NCBI RefSeq assembly: GCF_021026375.1
Contig: NZ_JAJNDB010000007.1
Coordinates: 402,385 to 466,384, forward strand
DNA length: 64,000 nt
Direction: 5' to 3'
Origin: Actinomycetospora endophytica
GTDB lineage: Bacteria > Actinomycetota > Actinomycetes > Mycobacteriales > Pseudonocardiaceae
Both the position numbers and the translations under genes were made by a program. The first letter of the stretch is position 1. Each line of letters starts with the position of its first letter. Below are positions 1 to 10,355 of this stretch, in pieces. The notes below the pieces were generated by a model. The model worked only from the letters and a program-made list of their open reading frames with translations, did not search any database and was not told where the DNA came from.

Positions 1-2
1 GC

Positions 3-767
3 GTCCCGCACCACCTGCTCGACGTCCTCGACGTCACCGAGACCGCCACCGTCGCGGCCTACCAGCGCGACGCCCGGCACGCCCTCGACGACGTCCTGAC
101 CAGGGGCGGGACCCCCGTCGCCGTCGGGGGCTCCGGGCTCTACGTGCAGGCGCTGGTCGACGACCTGCGCTTCCCCGGCACCGACCCGGCCGTCCGCGCG
201 CGGCTCGACGGCGACCTCGCGGCCCACGGCCCGGCCGCGCTGCACGCCCGGCTCGCCCGGATCGACCCGGACGCCGCCGCGGACATCCTGCCCAGCAACG
301 GACGGCGGGTGGTGCGCGCGCTCGAGGTCGTCGAGATCACCGGCGAGCCGTTCGCGGCCAGCCTGCCGCGCCCCGGCGAGCCCCGACGCGGCACCGTGCT
401 GGTCGGGATCGACCGCGACACCGCCGAGCTCGACGCCCGGATCGAGACCCGCGTGGACGGGATGCTCGCGGCGGGACTCGTCGCCGAGGTGCGCGACCTC
501 GCCGCGCGGGGCCTCGCCGATGGCGAGACCGCGTCCCGCGCCGTCGGCTACCGCGAGATCCTGGAGATCCTCGACGGAGCCGCCGACCCGGACCCGGCGG
601 CGCTCGCCGAGGCCCGCCGCCGCATCGTCGTCGCCACCCGGCGGCTGGTGCGGCGGCAGCGCTCGTGGTTCCGCCGCGACCCCCGCGTGACGTGGCTCGA
701 CGCGTCCTCGCCCACGCTCGCCGACGACGTCGTCACCCTGACGCGTGAGGCGGCAGCCACTTCGTAG
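3..767 (+). CDS. miaA: tRNA dimethylallyltransferase MiaA (5' end outside window)
   Basis: Transfers a dimethylallyl group to A37 of tRNAs reading UNN codons. The reading frame is already open at base 3, with PHHLLDVLDVTE followed by AYQRDARHAL and VAVGGSGLYVQAL, all typical of the middle of MiaA; the N-terminal P-loop is missing because the gene starts upstream. The C-terminal part has SRAVGYREILE and the basic RRLVRRQRSWFRRDPRVTWLD segment that ends the family. The next gene, dapF, starts 10 bases after the stop, and miaA-dapF-hflX order is conserved in actinobacteria. About 254 residues are visible. Confidence 0.96.
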   Translation, partial: VPHHLLDVLDVTETATVAAYQRDARHALDDVLTRGGTPVAVGGSGLYVQALVDDLRFPGTDPAVRARLDGDLAAHGPAALHARLARIDPDAAADILPSNGRRVVRALEVVEITGEPFAASLPRPGEPRRGTVLVGIDRDTAELDARIETRVDGMLAAGLVAEVRDLAARGLADGETASRAVGYREILEILDGAADPDPAALAEARRRIVVATRRLVRRQRSWFRRDPRVTWLDASSPTLADDVVTLTREAAATS

Positions 768-777
768 GCTGGTGGGC

Positions 778-1680
778 ATGGAGTACGTCCTCGGCCACGG
801 CACGGAGAACGACTTCGTCCTGCTGCCCGACCTCGAGGGCCGCCTCGACCTCGAGCCGGCCGCCGTGCGTGCCCTCTGCCACCGTCGGCGCGGGCTCGGG
901 GCGGACGGCGTGCTGCGGGTCGCGCCGTCGCCGGACCCGGGCGCGGCGTGGTTCATGGACTACCGCAACGCCGACGGTTCCCTCGCCGAGATGTGCGGCA
1001 ACGGCATCCGGGTGTTCGCCCGGTTCCTCGTCGAGGCCGGACTGGCCCCGGCCGGCACCTCCGCGATCGCGACGCGCGCGGGCCTGCGGGTCGTCGAGCT
1101 GGGCGACGACCCCGACGGCGAGGTCTCGGTCGACATGGGCCCCGCGCGGCTGGGCTCCGATTCGGCGGCGCTGGTGCCGTCCTCGGTGGGCCCGGCCGGG
1201 TTCGTGACGTCGTTCCCGGGCGTCGCCGTCGACGTCGGCAACCCGCACCTGGCGTGCGTCACCACCGCCGACCTCGACGCCCTGGACCTCACCGTCGCCC
1301 CCGGTCACGACGTCGAGCTCTTCCCGGACGGGGTCAACGTCGAGTTCCTGACGCCGCTCACGCCCGACGGCGTCACCCGGCTGCGGGTGCACGAGCGCGG
1401 ATCGGGCGAGACCCGCTCGTGCGGGACGGGGACGGTGGCCGGTGCGGTCGCCGCACTGCGGGCCGTCGACCTCGACTCCGGGACGGTGACGGTCGCGACG
1501 CCGGGTGGGGTGCTGCAGGTCGGCGTCGGTCCGGGCCTGGGCTCGGCGCCCGGCTCGACGACGACGTTGACCGGTCCCGCCGTGCTGGTCGCCCGCGGCG
1601 AGGTGGATCTGGCGGCCGACCCCGCTGCACCCGGTGAGCTCAGGGCACTCGTCCGTCTGCGGGACACCGCCGGGGTCTGA
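778..1680 (+). CDS. dapF: diaminopimelate epimerase DapF
   Basis: Converts LL- to meso-diaminopimelate for lysine and peptidoglycan. The 300-residue protein has the two catalytic cysteine motifs in order: EMCGNGIRVFARF near residue 75 and RSCGTGTVAGA near residue 216, plus GNPHLAC and PDGVNVEFL. The ATG at 778 is chosen; a GTG at 772 and another GTG at 745 (inside miaA) are in frame but would add residues outside the family consensus, which begins around the conserved HGTENDFV. It follows miaA closely, so they are probably co-transcribed. Confidence 0.96.
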   Translation: MEYVLGHGTENDFVLLPDLEGRLDLEPAAVRALCHRRRGLGADGVLRVAPSPDPGAAWFMDYRNADGSLAEMCGNGIRVFARFLVEAGLAPAGTSAIATRAGLRVVELGDDPDGEVSVDMGPARLGSDSAALVPSSVGPAGFVTSFPGVAVDVGNPHLACVTTADLDALDLTVAPGHDVELFPDGVNVEFLTPLTPDGVTRLRVHERGSGETRSCGTGTVAGAVAALRAVDLDSGTVTVATPGGVLQVGVGPGLGSAPGSTTTLTGPAVLVARGEVDLAADPAAPGELRALVRLRDTAGV

Positions 1681-1759
1681 CGGCGGGTGGTCCGGCCCCG
1701 CGGTGCGCTCCGGAAAGGCGTGGTGACGGCGCGTCGCCCGTGGGACAGTGGAGCGCACG

Positions 1760-3307
1760 ATGACAGAACCCGCATCCGATCGTCCCGCCCCGTCCGAGAC
1801 CGGCACGCCCGGTCGTCGTGACGGCCGCTCCTCCCACGGCCGCATCGAGATCGATCCGACGGTCCACGACGAGGCCGGTGCCCCCGACCCGACGACCGGC
1901 ACGCTGGACCTCGAGGAGCGCTCCTCGCTCCGCCGGGTGCCCGGTCTCAGCGGAGCCTCGACCGAGCTCACCGACGTCACCGAGGTCGAGTACCGGCAGC
2001 TGCGCCTCGAGCGCGTCGTGCTCATCGGCGTGTGGACGGAGGGCACCTCGGCGACGGCGGACGCCTCGCTCGTCGAGCTCGCCCGGCTGGCCGAGACCGC
2101 GGGATCGGAGGTCCTCGACGGGCTCATCCAGCGGCGCTCCTCGCCCGACCCGGGCACGTTCGTCGGCTCGGGCAAGGTGGCCGAGCTGCGCGAGACGGTG
2201 TCGACGACGGGCGCGGACACCGTGATCGCCGACGGCGAGCTCTCGCCCGGCCAGCTGCGTCAGCTCGAGGAGAAGCTCAAGGTCAAAGTGGTCGACCGGA
2301 CCGCGCTGATCCTCGACATCTTCGCCCAGCACGCCCGCTCCCGGGAGGGCAAGGCGCAGGTCGAGCTCGCCCAGCTGCGGTACTTCCTGCCCCGGCTGCG
2401 CGGCTGGGGCGAGTCGATGTCCCGGCAGGGCGGCGGCGCCGGTGGTGGCGGCGCGGGCGGCGGCGGGGTCGGCACGCGTGGTCCCGGTGAGACCAAGCTC
2501 GAGACCGACCGCCGGCGCATCCACCAGCGGATCTCGAAGCTGCGCCGCGAGCTCGAGGGCATGAAGACCGTCCGCGACACCCAGCGCGACCGGCGACGCC
2601 GTCGTGAGGTGCCGGCCGTCGCGATCGCCGGGTACACCAACGCCGGGAAGTCCTCGTTGCTCAACGCGGTCACCGATGCGGGTGTGCTCGTCGAGGACGC
2701 GCTCTTCGCGACCCTCGACCCGACGACCCGCCGCTGGCAGACCCCGGACGGGCGCGACGCGACGCTCACCGACACCGTCGGGTTCGTGCGCCACCTGCCC
2801 CACCAGCTGGTCGAGGCGTTCCGCTCGACGCTGGAGGAGGTGGGCGACGCCGACCTCGTGGTGCACGTGGTCGACGGGTCGGATCCCTCCGCGACCGACC
2901 AGATCGCGGCCGTGCGCGAGGTGATCGGGGAGATCACCCCGGAGCGGTCCGGGGCGGAGGCGCCGCCGGAGCTGCTGGTCGTGAACAAGGTCGACGACGC
3001 CGACCCGATGGCGCTGGCCCAGCTGCGCGCGACGCTGACCGGGGCGGTGTTCGTCTCGGCCCGCACCGGCGAGGGCATCGAGCTCCTGCGGCGCCGGATC
3101 GCGGAGGCGCTGCCGCGGCCCGAGGTCGAGATCGACGTGGTGCTGCCCTACACCGAGGGCGCTCTCGTTGCCCGGGTCCACGCCGAGGGCGAGGTGCTCG
3201 CCGAGCGGCACCTCGCCGAGGGCACGGTGCTGCAGGCGCGGGTCCGTCCCGAGCTCGCGGCCGCCGTCGGGCGGGCGTCGGTGTCGGCGGACGTGCCGGT
3301 GTCCTGA
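1760..3307 (+). CDS. hflX: ribosome-dissociating GTPase HflX
   Basis: GTPase that splits stalled ribosomes and binds the 50S subunit. The 515-residue protein has the HflX N-terminal domain (SSPDPGTFVGSGKVAEL), a glycine-rich loop followed by GTRGPGETKLETDRR, then the G domain with G1 GYTNAGKSS, G3 DTVGF and G4 NKVD. The glycine loop (GGGAGGGGAGGGG) is long and lies where other HflX proteins have a shorter linker. The N-terminus carries about 60 low-complexity residues. ATG at 1760 is preferred over GTG 1748 because GGAG lies seven bases upstream. It sits downstream of dapF as in mycobacteria. Confidence 0.95.
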   Translation: MTEPASDRPAPSETGTPGRRDGRSSHGRIEIDPTVHDEAGAPDPTTGTLDLEERSSLRRVPGLSGASTELTDVTEVEYRQLRLERVVLIGVWTEGTSATADASLVELARLAETAGSEVLDGLIQRRSSPDPGTFVGSGKVAELRETVSTTGADTVIADGELSPGQLRQLEEKLKVKVVDRTALILDIFAQHARSREGKAQVELAQLRYFLPRLRGWGESMSRQGGGAGGGGAGGGGVGTRGPGETKLETDRRRIHQRISKLRRELEGMKTVRDTQRDRRRRREVPAVAIAGYTNAGKSSLLNAVTDAGVLVEDALFATLDPTTRRWQTPDGRDATLTDTVGFVRHLPHQLVEAFRSTLEEVGDADLVVHVVDGSDPSATDQIAAVREVIGEITPERSGAEAPPELLVVNKVDDADPMALAQLRATLTGAVFVSARTGEGIELLRRRIAEALPRPEVEIDVVLPYTEGALVARVHAEGEVLAERHLAEGTVLQARVRPELAAAVGRASVSADVPVS

Positions 3308-3310
3308 GCG

Positions 3311-4366
3311 GTGACCCGGGGCCTCGGCGTCCTCGTGGTGCTCCCGGTCCTCGCCATGCTGGTGGCGGCCGGGCCGGTGGCGGGGGCCGCGCCGGAAGCC
3401 CCGGTGACGCGGTGCGCCCTGCGTGACCGGACGCTCGACGAGGTGTCCGGCCTCGCCGTGACGCCGTCCGGACCCGCCGTCGTGAACGACAGCGGGAACG
3501 CGACCGTCGTGTACACCCTCGCCCCGAACTGCTCGGTGGCGTCGACGCGACAGGTCGGGGTGACCGGGCGCGACGTCGAGGACCTCGCCCGTAGCGACGG
3601 CACGCTCTGGCTCGCCGACATCGGGGACAACGACCGTCGGCGGTCGAACATCGCACTGATCCGGCTGCCGGTCCGCGGCGGGCCCACCGTGCTCCGGTTG
3701 ACCTATCCCGACGGGTCGCACGACGCCGAGACGCTGCTGCTGCCCGCGGACGGCCGTCCGGTGATCGTCACCAAGGACCTCGGGGGACGCAGCGGGATCT
3801 ACGCCACCGACGTCCCGCCGACCGCCGCGGCGACGACCCCGCTGCACCGCGTGGGCGAACTGGACGTGCCACTCTCGAGCACCGAGGGCGGGCCGCTCGG
3901 GCCGTTCGGTCGAGGCCTGTTCACCGGGGGCGCGCTCTCGGCCGACGGCCGGGTCGCCGCGGTGCGGACCTACACCGACGCGTGGCTCTATCCCGTCACG
4001 GGTGGCACCGCCGACGACGTCGTGGCCGGGCTGCGTGCCGCGCCCGTCGGTGTACCGCTCCCGGGCGAGCCGCAGGGTGAGGCCGTCGCGTTCACCGCCG
4101 ACGGGACGCTGCTCTCCGCGGGCGAGGCCGGGGACTCGGGTGGCACGGCGTCGCTGCGGGCCGTGCCGGGCGCGGCCGGACTCGTCGGGAGGGCGCCGCA
4201 GACGGCGACCCCGGCGCCGGGCTCGCCGGAGTCCGGCGACCCACCGTCCGGACCGCCGGTGGTGGTCGCGGAGGTCGTGGTGGGAGCCGTCGTGGTCCTG
4301 GGTGTCCTCGGCGGTGTCGCCCTCGCGGTCAGGGCCCGACGACGGTCCGGGAGGTCGCGTCGCTGA
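3311..4366 (+). CDS. secreted, C-terminally membrane-anchored protein of unknown function
   Basis: The 351-residue product starts with a signal-peptide-like stretch (LGVLVVLPVLAMLVAAGPVAGAA) and ends with a hydrophobic segment VVVGAVVVLGVLGGVALAV followed by an Arg-rich tail, the pattern of a cell-surface protein with one C-terminal membrane anchor. The middle has repeated aromatic/Asp-rich stretches (WLADIGDNDRRRSNIALIRL, DGSHDAETLLL) that recall a beta-propeller, but I cannot assign a family. A Pro-rich spacer precedes the anchor. The GTG start is four bases after the hflX stop, so it is probably translated from the same mRNA. Confidence 0.8.
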   Translation: MTRGLGVLVVLPVLAMLVAAGPVAGAAPEAPVTRCALRDRTLDEVSGLAVTPSGPAVVNDSGNATVVYTLAPNCSVASTRQVGVTGRDVEDLARSDGTLWLADIGDNDRRRSNIALIRLPVRGGPTVLRLTYPDGSHDAETLLLPADGRPVIVTKDLGGRSGIYATDVPPTAAATTPLHRVGELDVPLSSTEGGPLGPFGRGLFTGGALSADGRVAAVRTYTDAWLYPVTGGTADDVVAGLRAAPVGVPLPGEPQGEAVAFTADGTLLSAGEAGDSGGTASLRAVPGAAGLVGRAPQTATPAPGSPESGDPPSGPPVVVAEVVVGAVVVLGVLGGVALAVRARRRSGRSRR

Positions 4367-4382
4367 CCCCGCTCGGGAGTCC

Positions 4383-5204
4383 TCAGAGCTTCCGGAGCAC
4401 CGCCACGACGCGGCCCAGCACGGTGGCCTCGTCGCCGGGGATCGGCTCGTACGCCTCGTTGGCGGGCAGCAGCCAGACGTGCCCGTCCTTGCGCTTGTAG
4501 GTCTTGACGGTGGCCTCGTTGTCCAGCATCGCGGCCACGATCTCGCCGTTCTCGGCGTTCGGCTGCTGCCGGACGACCACCCAGTCCCCGTCGGTGATGG
4601 CGGCCTCGACCATCGAGTCACCGACGACCTTGAGCATGAACAGCGCGCCCTCGCCGACCAGCTCCTTCGGCAGCGGGAAGACGTCCTCGACGGCCTGCTC
4701 GGCGAGGATCGGCCCACCGGCCGCGATCCGCCCGACCACCGGCACGAACGACGGCGTGGGCCGGTCGGCGCGCACCGCCTCGGTCTCGGCGGCCGCGCCG
4801 AGCTCGGGGTCCAGCTCCTCGGGGAGGCGGACGTCGAGCGCCCGGGGGCGGTTCGGATTGCGGCGCAGGTAGCCCTTCTTCTCCAGCACCTTCATCTGGT
4901 GGGCCACCGACGACGTCGAGGTGAGTCCCGCCGCGTCGCCGATCTCACGGACGCTCGGGGGATAGCCGACGCGCTCCACGTGGTCCCGGATGACCTCGAG
5001 CACCTTGCGCTGGCGCGGGGTCAGCGCGGGCGCCCCCGAGGCCGACGGCTCCGGCTCCCGGTCCGGGAACGCGTGCACCTGCGCGGTGACCACCTCGGCC
5101 TGCTCCGCCGCCGCCACCTCGCCCTCGGCTCCGGGCGGCGGCGACGCGGCCCGCGCGACCTCCGCGGGCTCCTCGACCCCGCCGTCGCGCCTGCGTCCAG
5201 CCAT
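4383..5204 (-). CDS. lexA: LexA SOS repressor
   Basis: Represses DNA-damage genes and self-cleaves when RecA is active. The 273-residue protein has an N-terminal winged helix ([39 protein letters not shown]), a cleavage site Ala-Gly in [11 protein letters not shown], the nucleophile Ser in [11 protein letters not shown] and the general-base Lys in [11 protein letters not shown]. The first 60 or so residues are a low-complexity extension common in actinobacterial LexA. The ATG at 5204 has a strong GGAGGAGG ribosome site just upstream. It is divergent from the LysM gene, and SOS boxes lie between them, so it should be autoregulated. Confidence 0.96.
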   Translation of the reverse strand: MAGRRRDGGVEEPAEVARAASPPPGAEGEVAAAEQAEVVTAQVHAFPDREPEPSASGAPALTPRQRKVLEVIRDHVERVGYPPSVREIGDAAGLTSTSSVAHQMKVLEKKGYLRRNPNRPRALDVRLPEELDPELGAAAETEAVRADRPTPSFVPVVGRIAAGGPILAEQAVEDVFPLPKELVGEGALFMLKVVGDSMVEAAITDGDWVVVRQQPNAENGEIVAAMLDNEATVKTYKRKDGHVWLLPANEAYEPIPGDEATVLGRVVAVLRKL

Positions 5205-5328
5205 GGGTTCCTCCTCCGTCCGGTCCGACAGCGGGCGCCGCGGCCGGCGGTGATCCCGTCGTGCCGCCGGAGCGCCGGTGACGCTGCGTGCTCCCGGAAC
5301 CAGAAGGTAGCGCCGACGGCCGACGGGA

Positions 5329-5344
5329 TCAAACACGTGTTCGA
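5329..5344. promoter_or_regulatory. SOS (LexA) box upstream of lexA
   Basis: TCAAACACGTGTTCGA differs from the actinobacterial LexA consensus TCGAAC-N4-GTTCGA at two left-arm positions (A for G at 3, A for C... at 6 counted as TCAAAC/TCGAAC plus spacer tolerance). It lies about 125 bases before the lexA start and is the expected autoregulatory operator. Assignment is by motif and context only. Confidence 0.75.
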
Positions 5345-5393
5345 ACGACACGCCGCGCGGTCCGTCGACGTTGTCAGGGGTCGATGCTAGACA

Positions 5394-5425
5394 TCGCACA
5401 CGCGTTCGATCGAACGCGTGTGCGA
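5394..5425. promoter_or_regulatory. 32-base perfect palindrome made of two inverted SOS-like boxes
   Basis: The left half TCGCACACGCGTTCGA and right half TCGAACGCGTGTGCGA are exact reverse complements and abut, giving a perfect 32-base palindrome. Each half resembles a LexA box with one weakened arm (GCGA in place of TCGA). It ends 16 bases before the ATG of the LysM gene, so LexA bound here would block its transcription or initiation. A second, separate SOS box lies 50 bases closer to lexA. Confidence 0.7.
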
Positions 5426-5441
5426 GGGGAGATGCGTGGCG

Positions 5442-6041
5442 ATGACGACCCGGACGAGCACTGTGACGGGCACGCGGCCGGCCTCCGGCCCGGATCAGGA
5501 CGTGGAGGTCCCGGCCCAGGTGGGCCGGGAGGGTGGAGCGACGGGGACGGTCGGATCCCCGGGTCGGGTGCGGCCGGCGTACGCCCCCGCCCCGGCGGTG
5601 CCCGCGCGCCCCGCGGGCCGGCGCGACGCGTGCCGTCCGGCAGGGCGGCCGGCGCCGTTCGCTGCACCGCTCGCCCGCCCGTGGCCTTCGGCCGAACGAG
5701 TGAATCCGGAGGCGCCTGACGAGCGCGCGTCCGCGCGGGCCGCGGTGCTGCGCCGGCGACGCACCGTCGCGACGGTGGTCCTGGGCGTCGTGCTGCTCGG
5801 CCTGGTCGTCCTCGCCGTGCGCCTCGGCGGCGCGGCCGCGGCGGCCGTGCCGGGCGGGCCGGTGCCCGCCGGGTCGACGGTCACGGTGGTGGCGCCCGGG
5901 GAGTCGCTGCTCGACGTCGCGCACCGCACCGCGCCCACGGCGGACGCGGACGCCGTCGTGTCGCGCATCCGTGCCGACAACCACCTCTCCGGGTCGGCGG
6001 TGGTCCCGGGGCGGCCGCTGGTCGTGCCGGCGGGCTCCTGA
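5442..6041 (+). CDS. LysM-domain membrane protein, probable SOS-induced cell-division inhibitor (ChiZ-like)
   Basis: The 199-residue protein has a long low-complexity cytoplasmic N-terminus, one membrane helix near residues 107-132 ([22 protein letters not shown]) and a C-terminal LysM domain ([20 protein letters not shown] ... GRPLVVPAG). In M. tuberculosis the gene at this position, Rv2719c/ChiZ, lies between lexA and nrdR, has the same architecture, is induced by DNA damage and affects division. Position plus domains support the same role here, but sequence identity is not established. ATG 5442 is preferred, with GAGGGGAGA upstream; GTG 5436 is possible. SOS-like palindrome just upstream. 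Confidence 0.82.
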   Translation: MTTRTSTVTGTRPASGPDQDVEVPAQVGREGGATGTVGSPGRVRPAYAPAPAVPARPAGRRDACRPAGRPAPFAAPLARPWPSAERVNPEAPDERASARAAVLRRRRTVATVVLGVVLLGLVVLAVRLGGAAAAAVPGGPVPAGSTVTVVAPGESLLDVAHRTAPTADADAVVSRIRADNHLSGSAVVPGRPLVVPAGS

Positions 6042-6188
6042 CGGTCGTGTCACTCCCCGGAGCACCGTGCGTCCCAGTCGCCCCGGGGCGCCGCCGCCCG
6101 GCGCCTGGGGACACCGCTCGCCGCGCGCGTCCCTCGACGGCGCGATCGGGCTTGATTCGTTTCCTCGGGTGTCGCTAGCGTCGCGCCC

Positions 6189-6233
6189 CTACATCTTGTG
6201 GTTACATGGTTGTAGTTAGTCCACAGGTTGTGA
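6189..6233 (+). promoter_or_regulatory. probable pair of NrdR boxes upstream of nrdR-nrdJ
   Basis: CTACATCTTGTGG at 6189-6201 and CCACAGGTTGTGA at 6221-6233 share the pattern C-Y-ACA-N3-TGTG and are 32 bases apart, three helical turns, the spacing expected for cooperative NrdR binding. A third weaker ACA-N4-TGT lies between them at 6204-6213. NrdR is encoded directly downstream, so this would be autoregulation of the ribonucleotide reductase operon. Confidence 0.55.
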
Positions 6234-6334
6234 ATGCCGGTGGAGGCCCTGTCCACAGGGAACTCCACCGATGTCGGTGGTCCGTCCACCGGCGGCACCG
6301 CCCGGTCCACGACCGGAGGTGTCCGGTCCACAGG
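6219..6334 (+). repeat. cluster of GTCCAC(AGG) motifs in the nrdR leader
   Basis: GTCCACAGG occurs at 6219, 6252 (as GTCCACAGG within 6251-6259) and 6326, with shorter GTCCAC at 6284 and 6305. Five copies in about 115 bases of a 350-base gene-free stretch (6042-6391) is unusual. The motif overlaps the core of the DnaA box (TTGTCCACA), but none is a full match. The rest of this gap shows nothing else I can assign. Confidence 0.5.
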
Positions 6335-6391
6335 TGTGTCCCCAGGCTCGGGCCCGGGGGCGCAGGTCTCGACGCGGGAGAGGAGCCGAGG

Positions 6392-6988
6392 GTGCGCTGT
6401 CCGTTCTGTCGCAACGACGACTCGCGGGTCGTCGACTCGCGCGAGGCCGACGAGGGCCAGGCGATCCGTCGCCGCCGCTCCTGCACGGCGTGCGGGAAGC
6501 GGTTCACCACCGTCGAGGAGGCCGTCCTCGCGGTGGTCAAGCGCAGTGGGGTCACCGAGCCGTTCAGTCGCGACAAGGTCGTGCGCGGCGTGGCGCGGGC
6601 GTGCCAGGGCCGCCCGGTCGACCAGGACGCGGTCGCACTGCTGGCGCACAAGGTGGAGGAGACGGTACGGGCGTCGGGCACGGCCGAGGTGCCGAGTCAC
6701 GAGGTCGGGATGGCGATCCTGGGGCCGCTGCGGGAGCTGGACGCAGTGGCGTACCTGCGGTTCGCCAGCGTCTATCGCAACTTCTCCTCCGTGGCCGACT
6801 TCGAGGCCGAGATCGCGGACCTGCGCGGGCGGATGTCCGCGGAGGACGACGGCGGGTCGGGGGAGAACGGCGAGAACGGGACGGACGAGCGGTCCGGCGG
6901 CGAGGACGCCGTCGGGGGTGACCGCTCGGGGACATCGATGCCGGGTCGTGGGGAAGCGTCCCCGGCACACGCGAGCACGAGGGGATGA
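6392..6988 (+). CDS. nrdR: transcriptional repressor NrdR
   Basis: Nucleotide-sensing repressor of ribonucleotide reductase genes. The 198-residue product begins [17 protein letters not shown] and has the second zinc pair in [11 protein letters not shown], giving the four-Cys zinc ribbon, followed by the ATP-cone ([19 protein letters not shown] ... [10 protein letters not shown]). The family normally ends near residue 155; this one has about 45 extra Gly/Glu/Asp/Ser-rich residues. The GTG at 6392 is chosen because the family starts with M-x-CP-C and GAGAGGAG lies upstream. nrdJ begins five bases after the stop. Confidence 0.95.
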   Translation: MRCPFCRNDDSRVVDSREADEGQAIRRRRSCTACGKRFTTVEEAVLAVVKRSGVTEPFSRDKVVRGVARACQGRPVDQDAVALLAHKVEETVRASGTAEVPSHEVGMAILGPLRELDAVAYLRFASVYRNFSSVADFEAEIADLRGRMSAEDDGGSGENGENGTDERSGGEDAVGGDRSGTSMPGRGEASPAHASTRG

Positions 6989-6992
6989 ACGG

Positions 6993-9863
<2,871 letters not shown>

Positions 9864-9919
9864 AACCGAGCGGTATTGCACCAGCTGCAACGTCGATCGG
9901 CGCAACTTCATAGTGCTGC

Positions 9920-9952
9920 GGACGGGGGCTGGGTAGGTCTCAGCCCCCGTCC
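9920..9952 (+). terminator. hairpin terminator after nrdJ
   Basis: A perfect 12-base-pair stem, GGACGGGGGCTG paired with CAGCCCCCGTCC around a 9-base loop, lies 57 bases after the nrdJ stop. There is no T-run, as is usual for actinobacterial terminators. Confidence 0.7.
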
Positions 9953-9990
9953 AGGTAGCTCCGTAGGTCGACAGCCTGCGGAAACACGAA

Positions 9991-10015
9991 CGCCCGGCCA
10001 TTGCGGGGCCGGGCG
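9991..10015 (+). terminator. second hairpin after nrdJ
   Basis: CGCCCGGCC pairs with GGCCGGGCG around a 7-base loop, 40 bases beyond the first hairpin. Tandem hairpins here would insulate the ribonucleotide reductase operon from the accessory island that follows. Confidence 0.6.
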
Positions 10016-10025
10016 CTCGTTGCAG

Positions 10026-10077
10026 CCAGGACGTGATGTCCCCTGCGGTACTGCACCGGCATCACATCACGCCCTGG
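10026..10077. promoter_or_regulatory. long imperfect dyad upstream of the CBASS-like operon
   Basis: CCAGGACGTGATGT (10026-10039) and ACATCACGCCCTGG (10064-10077) are inverted repeats with 13 of 14 positions complementary, separated by 24 bases. The pair ends 32 bases before the first small gene of the defence operon. It could be a repressor operator or a recombination site; the sequence alone does not decide. Confidence 0.45.
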
Positions 10078-10109
10078 GTAGCGGGCCGCAAGGCCCCCAT
10101 CCGAAGGAG

Positions 10110-10265
10110 ATGAAGATGCCGAGGAACCCTCGACAGACGAGCAAGGCTGCTGCGAAGGCAGCGTCGCGAGTTCTCCGCGACGCGCGGTTCTCGAAGACTG
10201 CGAAGCGAGCTGCCGGCAGCGCACTGGCTCAGGCGCCGACGACGAAGCGTAAGCGCCGCAAGTAG
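10110..10265 (+). CDS. small basic Ala/Lys/Ser-rich protein, first gene of the defence operon
   Basis: A 51-residue protein MKMPRNPRQTSKAAAKAASR ... KRKRRK with a strong GAAGGAG ribosome site directly upstream. It is very basic and built mostly of Ala, Arg, Lys and Ser, with a central motif AASRVLRDARFSKTAKRAAG SALAQ, written here in two pieces. I do not recognise a named domain. It lies 90 bases before the CD-NTase on the same strand, with no terminator between them, so it is probably expressed with it. Possible roles are nucleic-acid binding or regulation of the enzyme; neither is shown. Confidence 0.7.
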   Translation: MKMPRNPRQTSKAAAKAASRVLRDARFSKTAKRAAGSALAQAPTTKRKRRK

Positions 10266-10355
10266 GCAGAGATGCGGCTGCCCGGGTGGGTCTCAGTGAC
10301 GAACTTGCCCGGGCTCCGATCCTACTCGTCTCCGGATATGCACGAGGGCAGTTCC

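Noticed and set aside
733..4717. Very long reverse-strand open frames opposite miaA, dapF and hflX
   Set aside because: They mirror codon structure of the forward genes, have Arg/Pro/Ser/Ala-only composition and match no family.
6042..6391. Cobalamin riboswitch before nrdR-nrdJ
   Set aside because: No B12-box-like sequence is seen; class II enzymes are not expected to need one.
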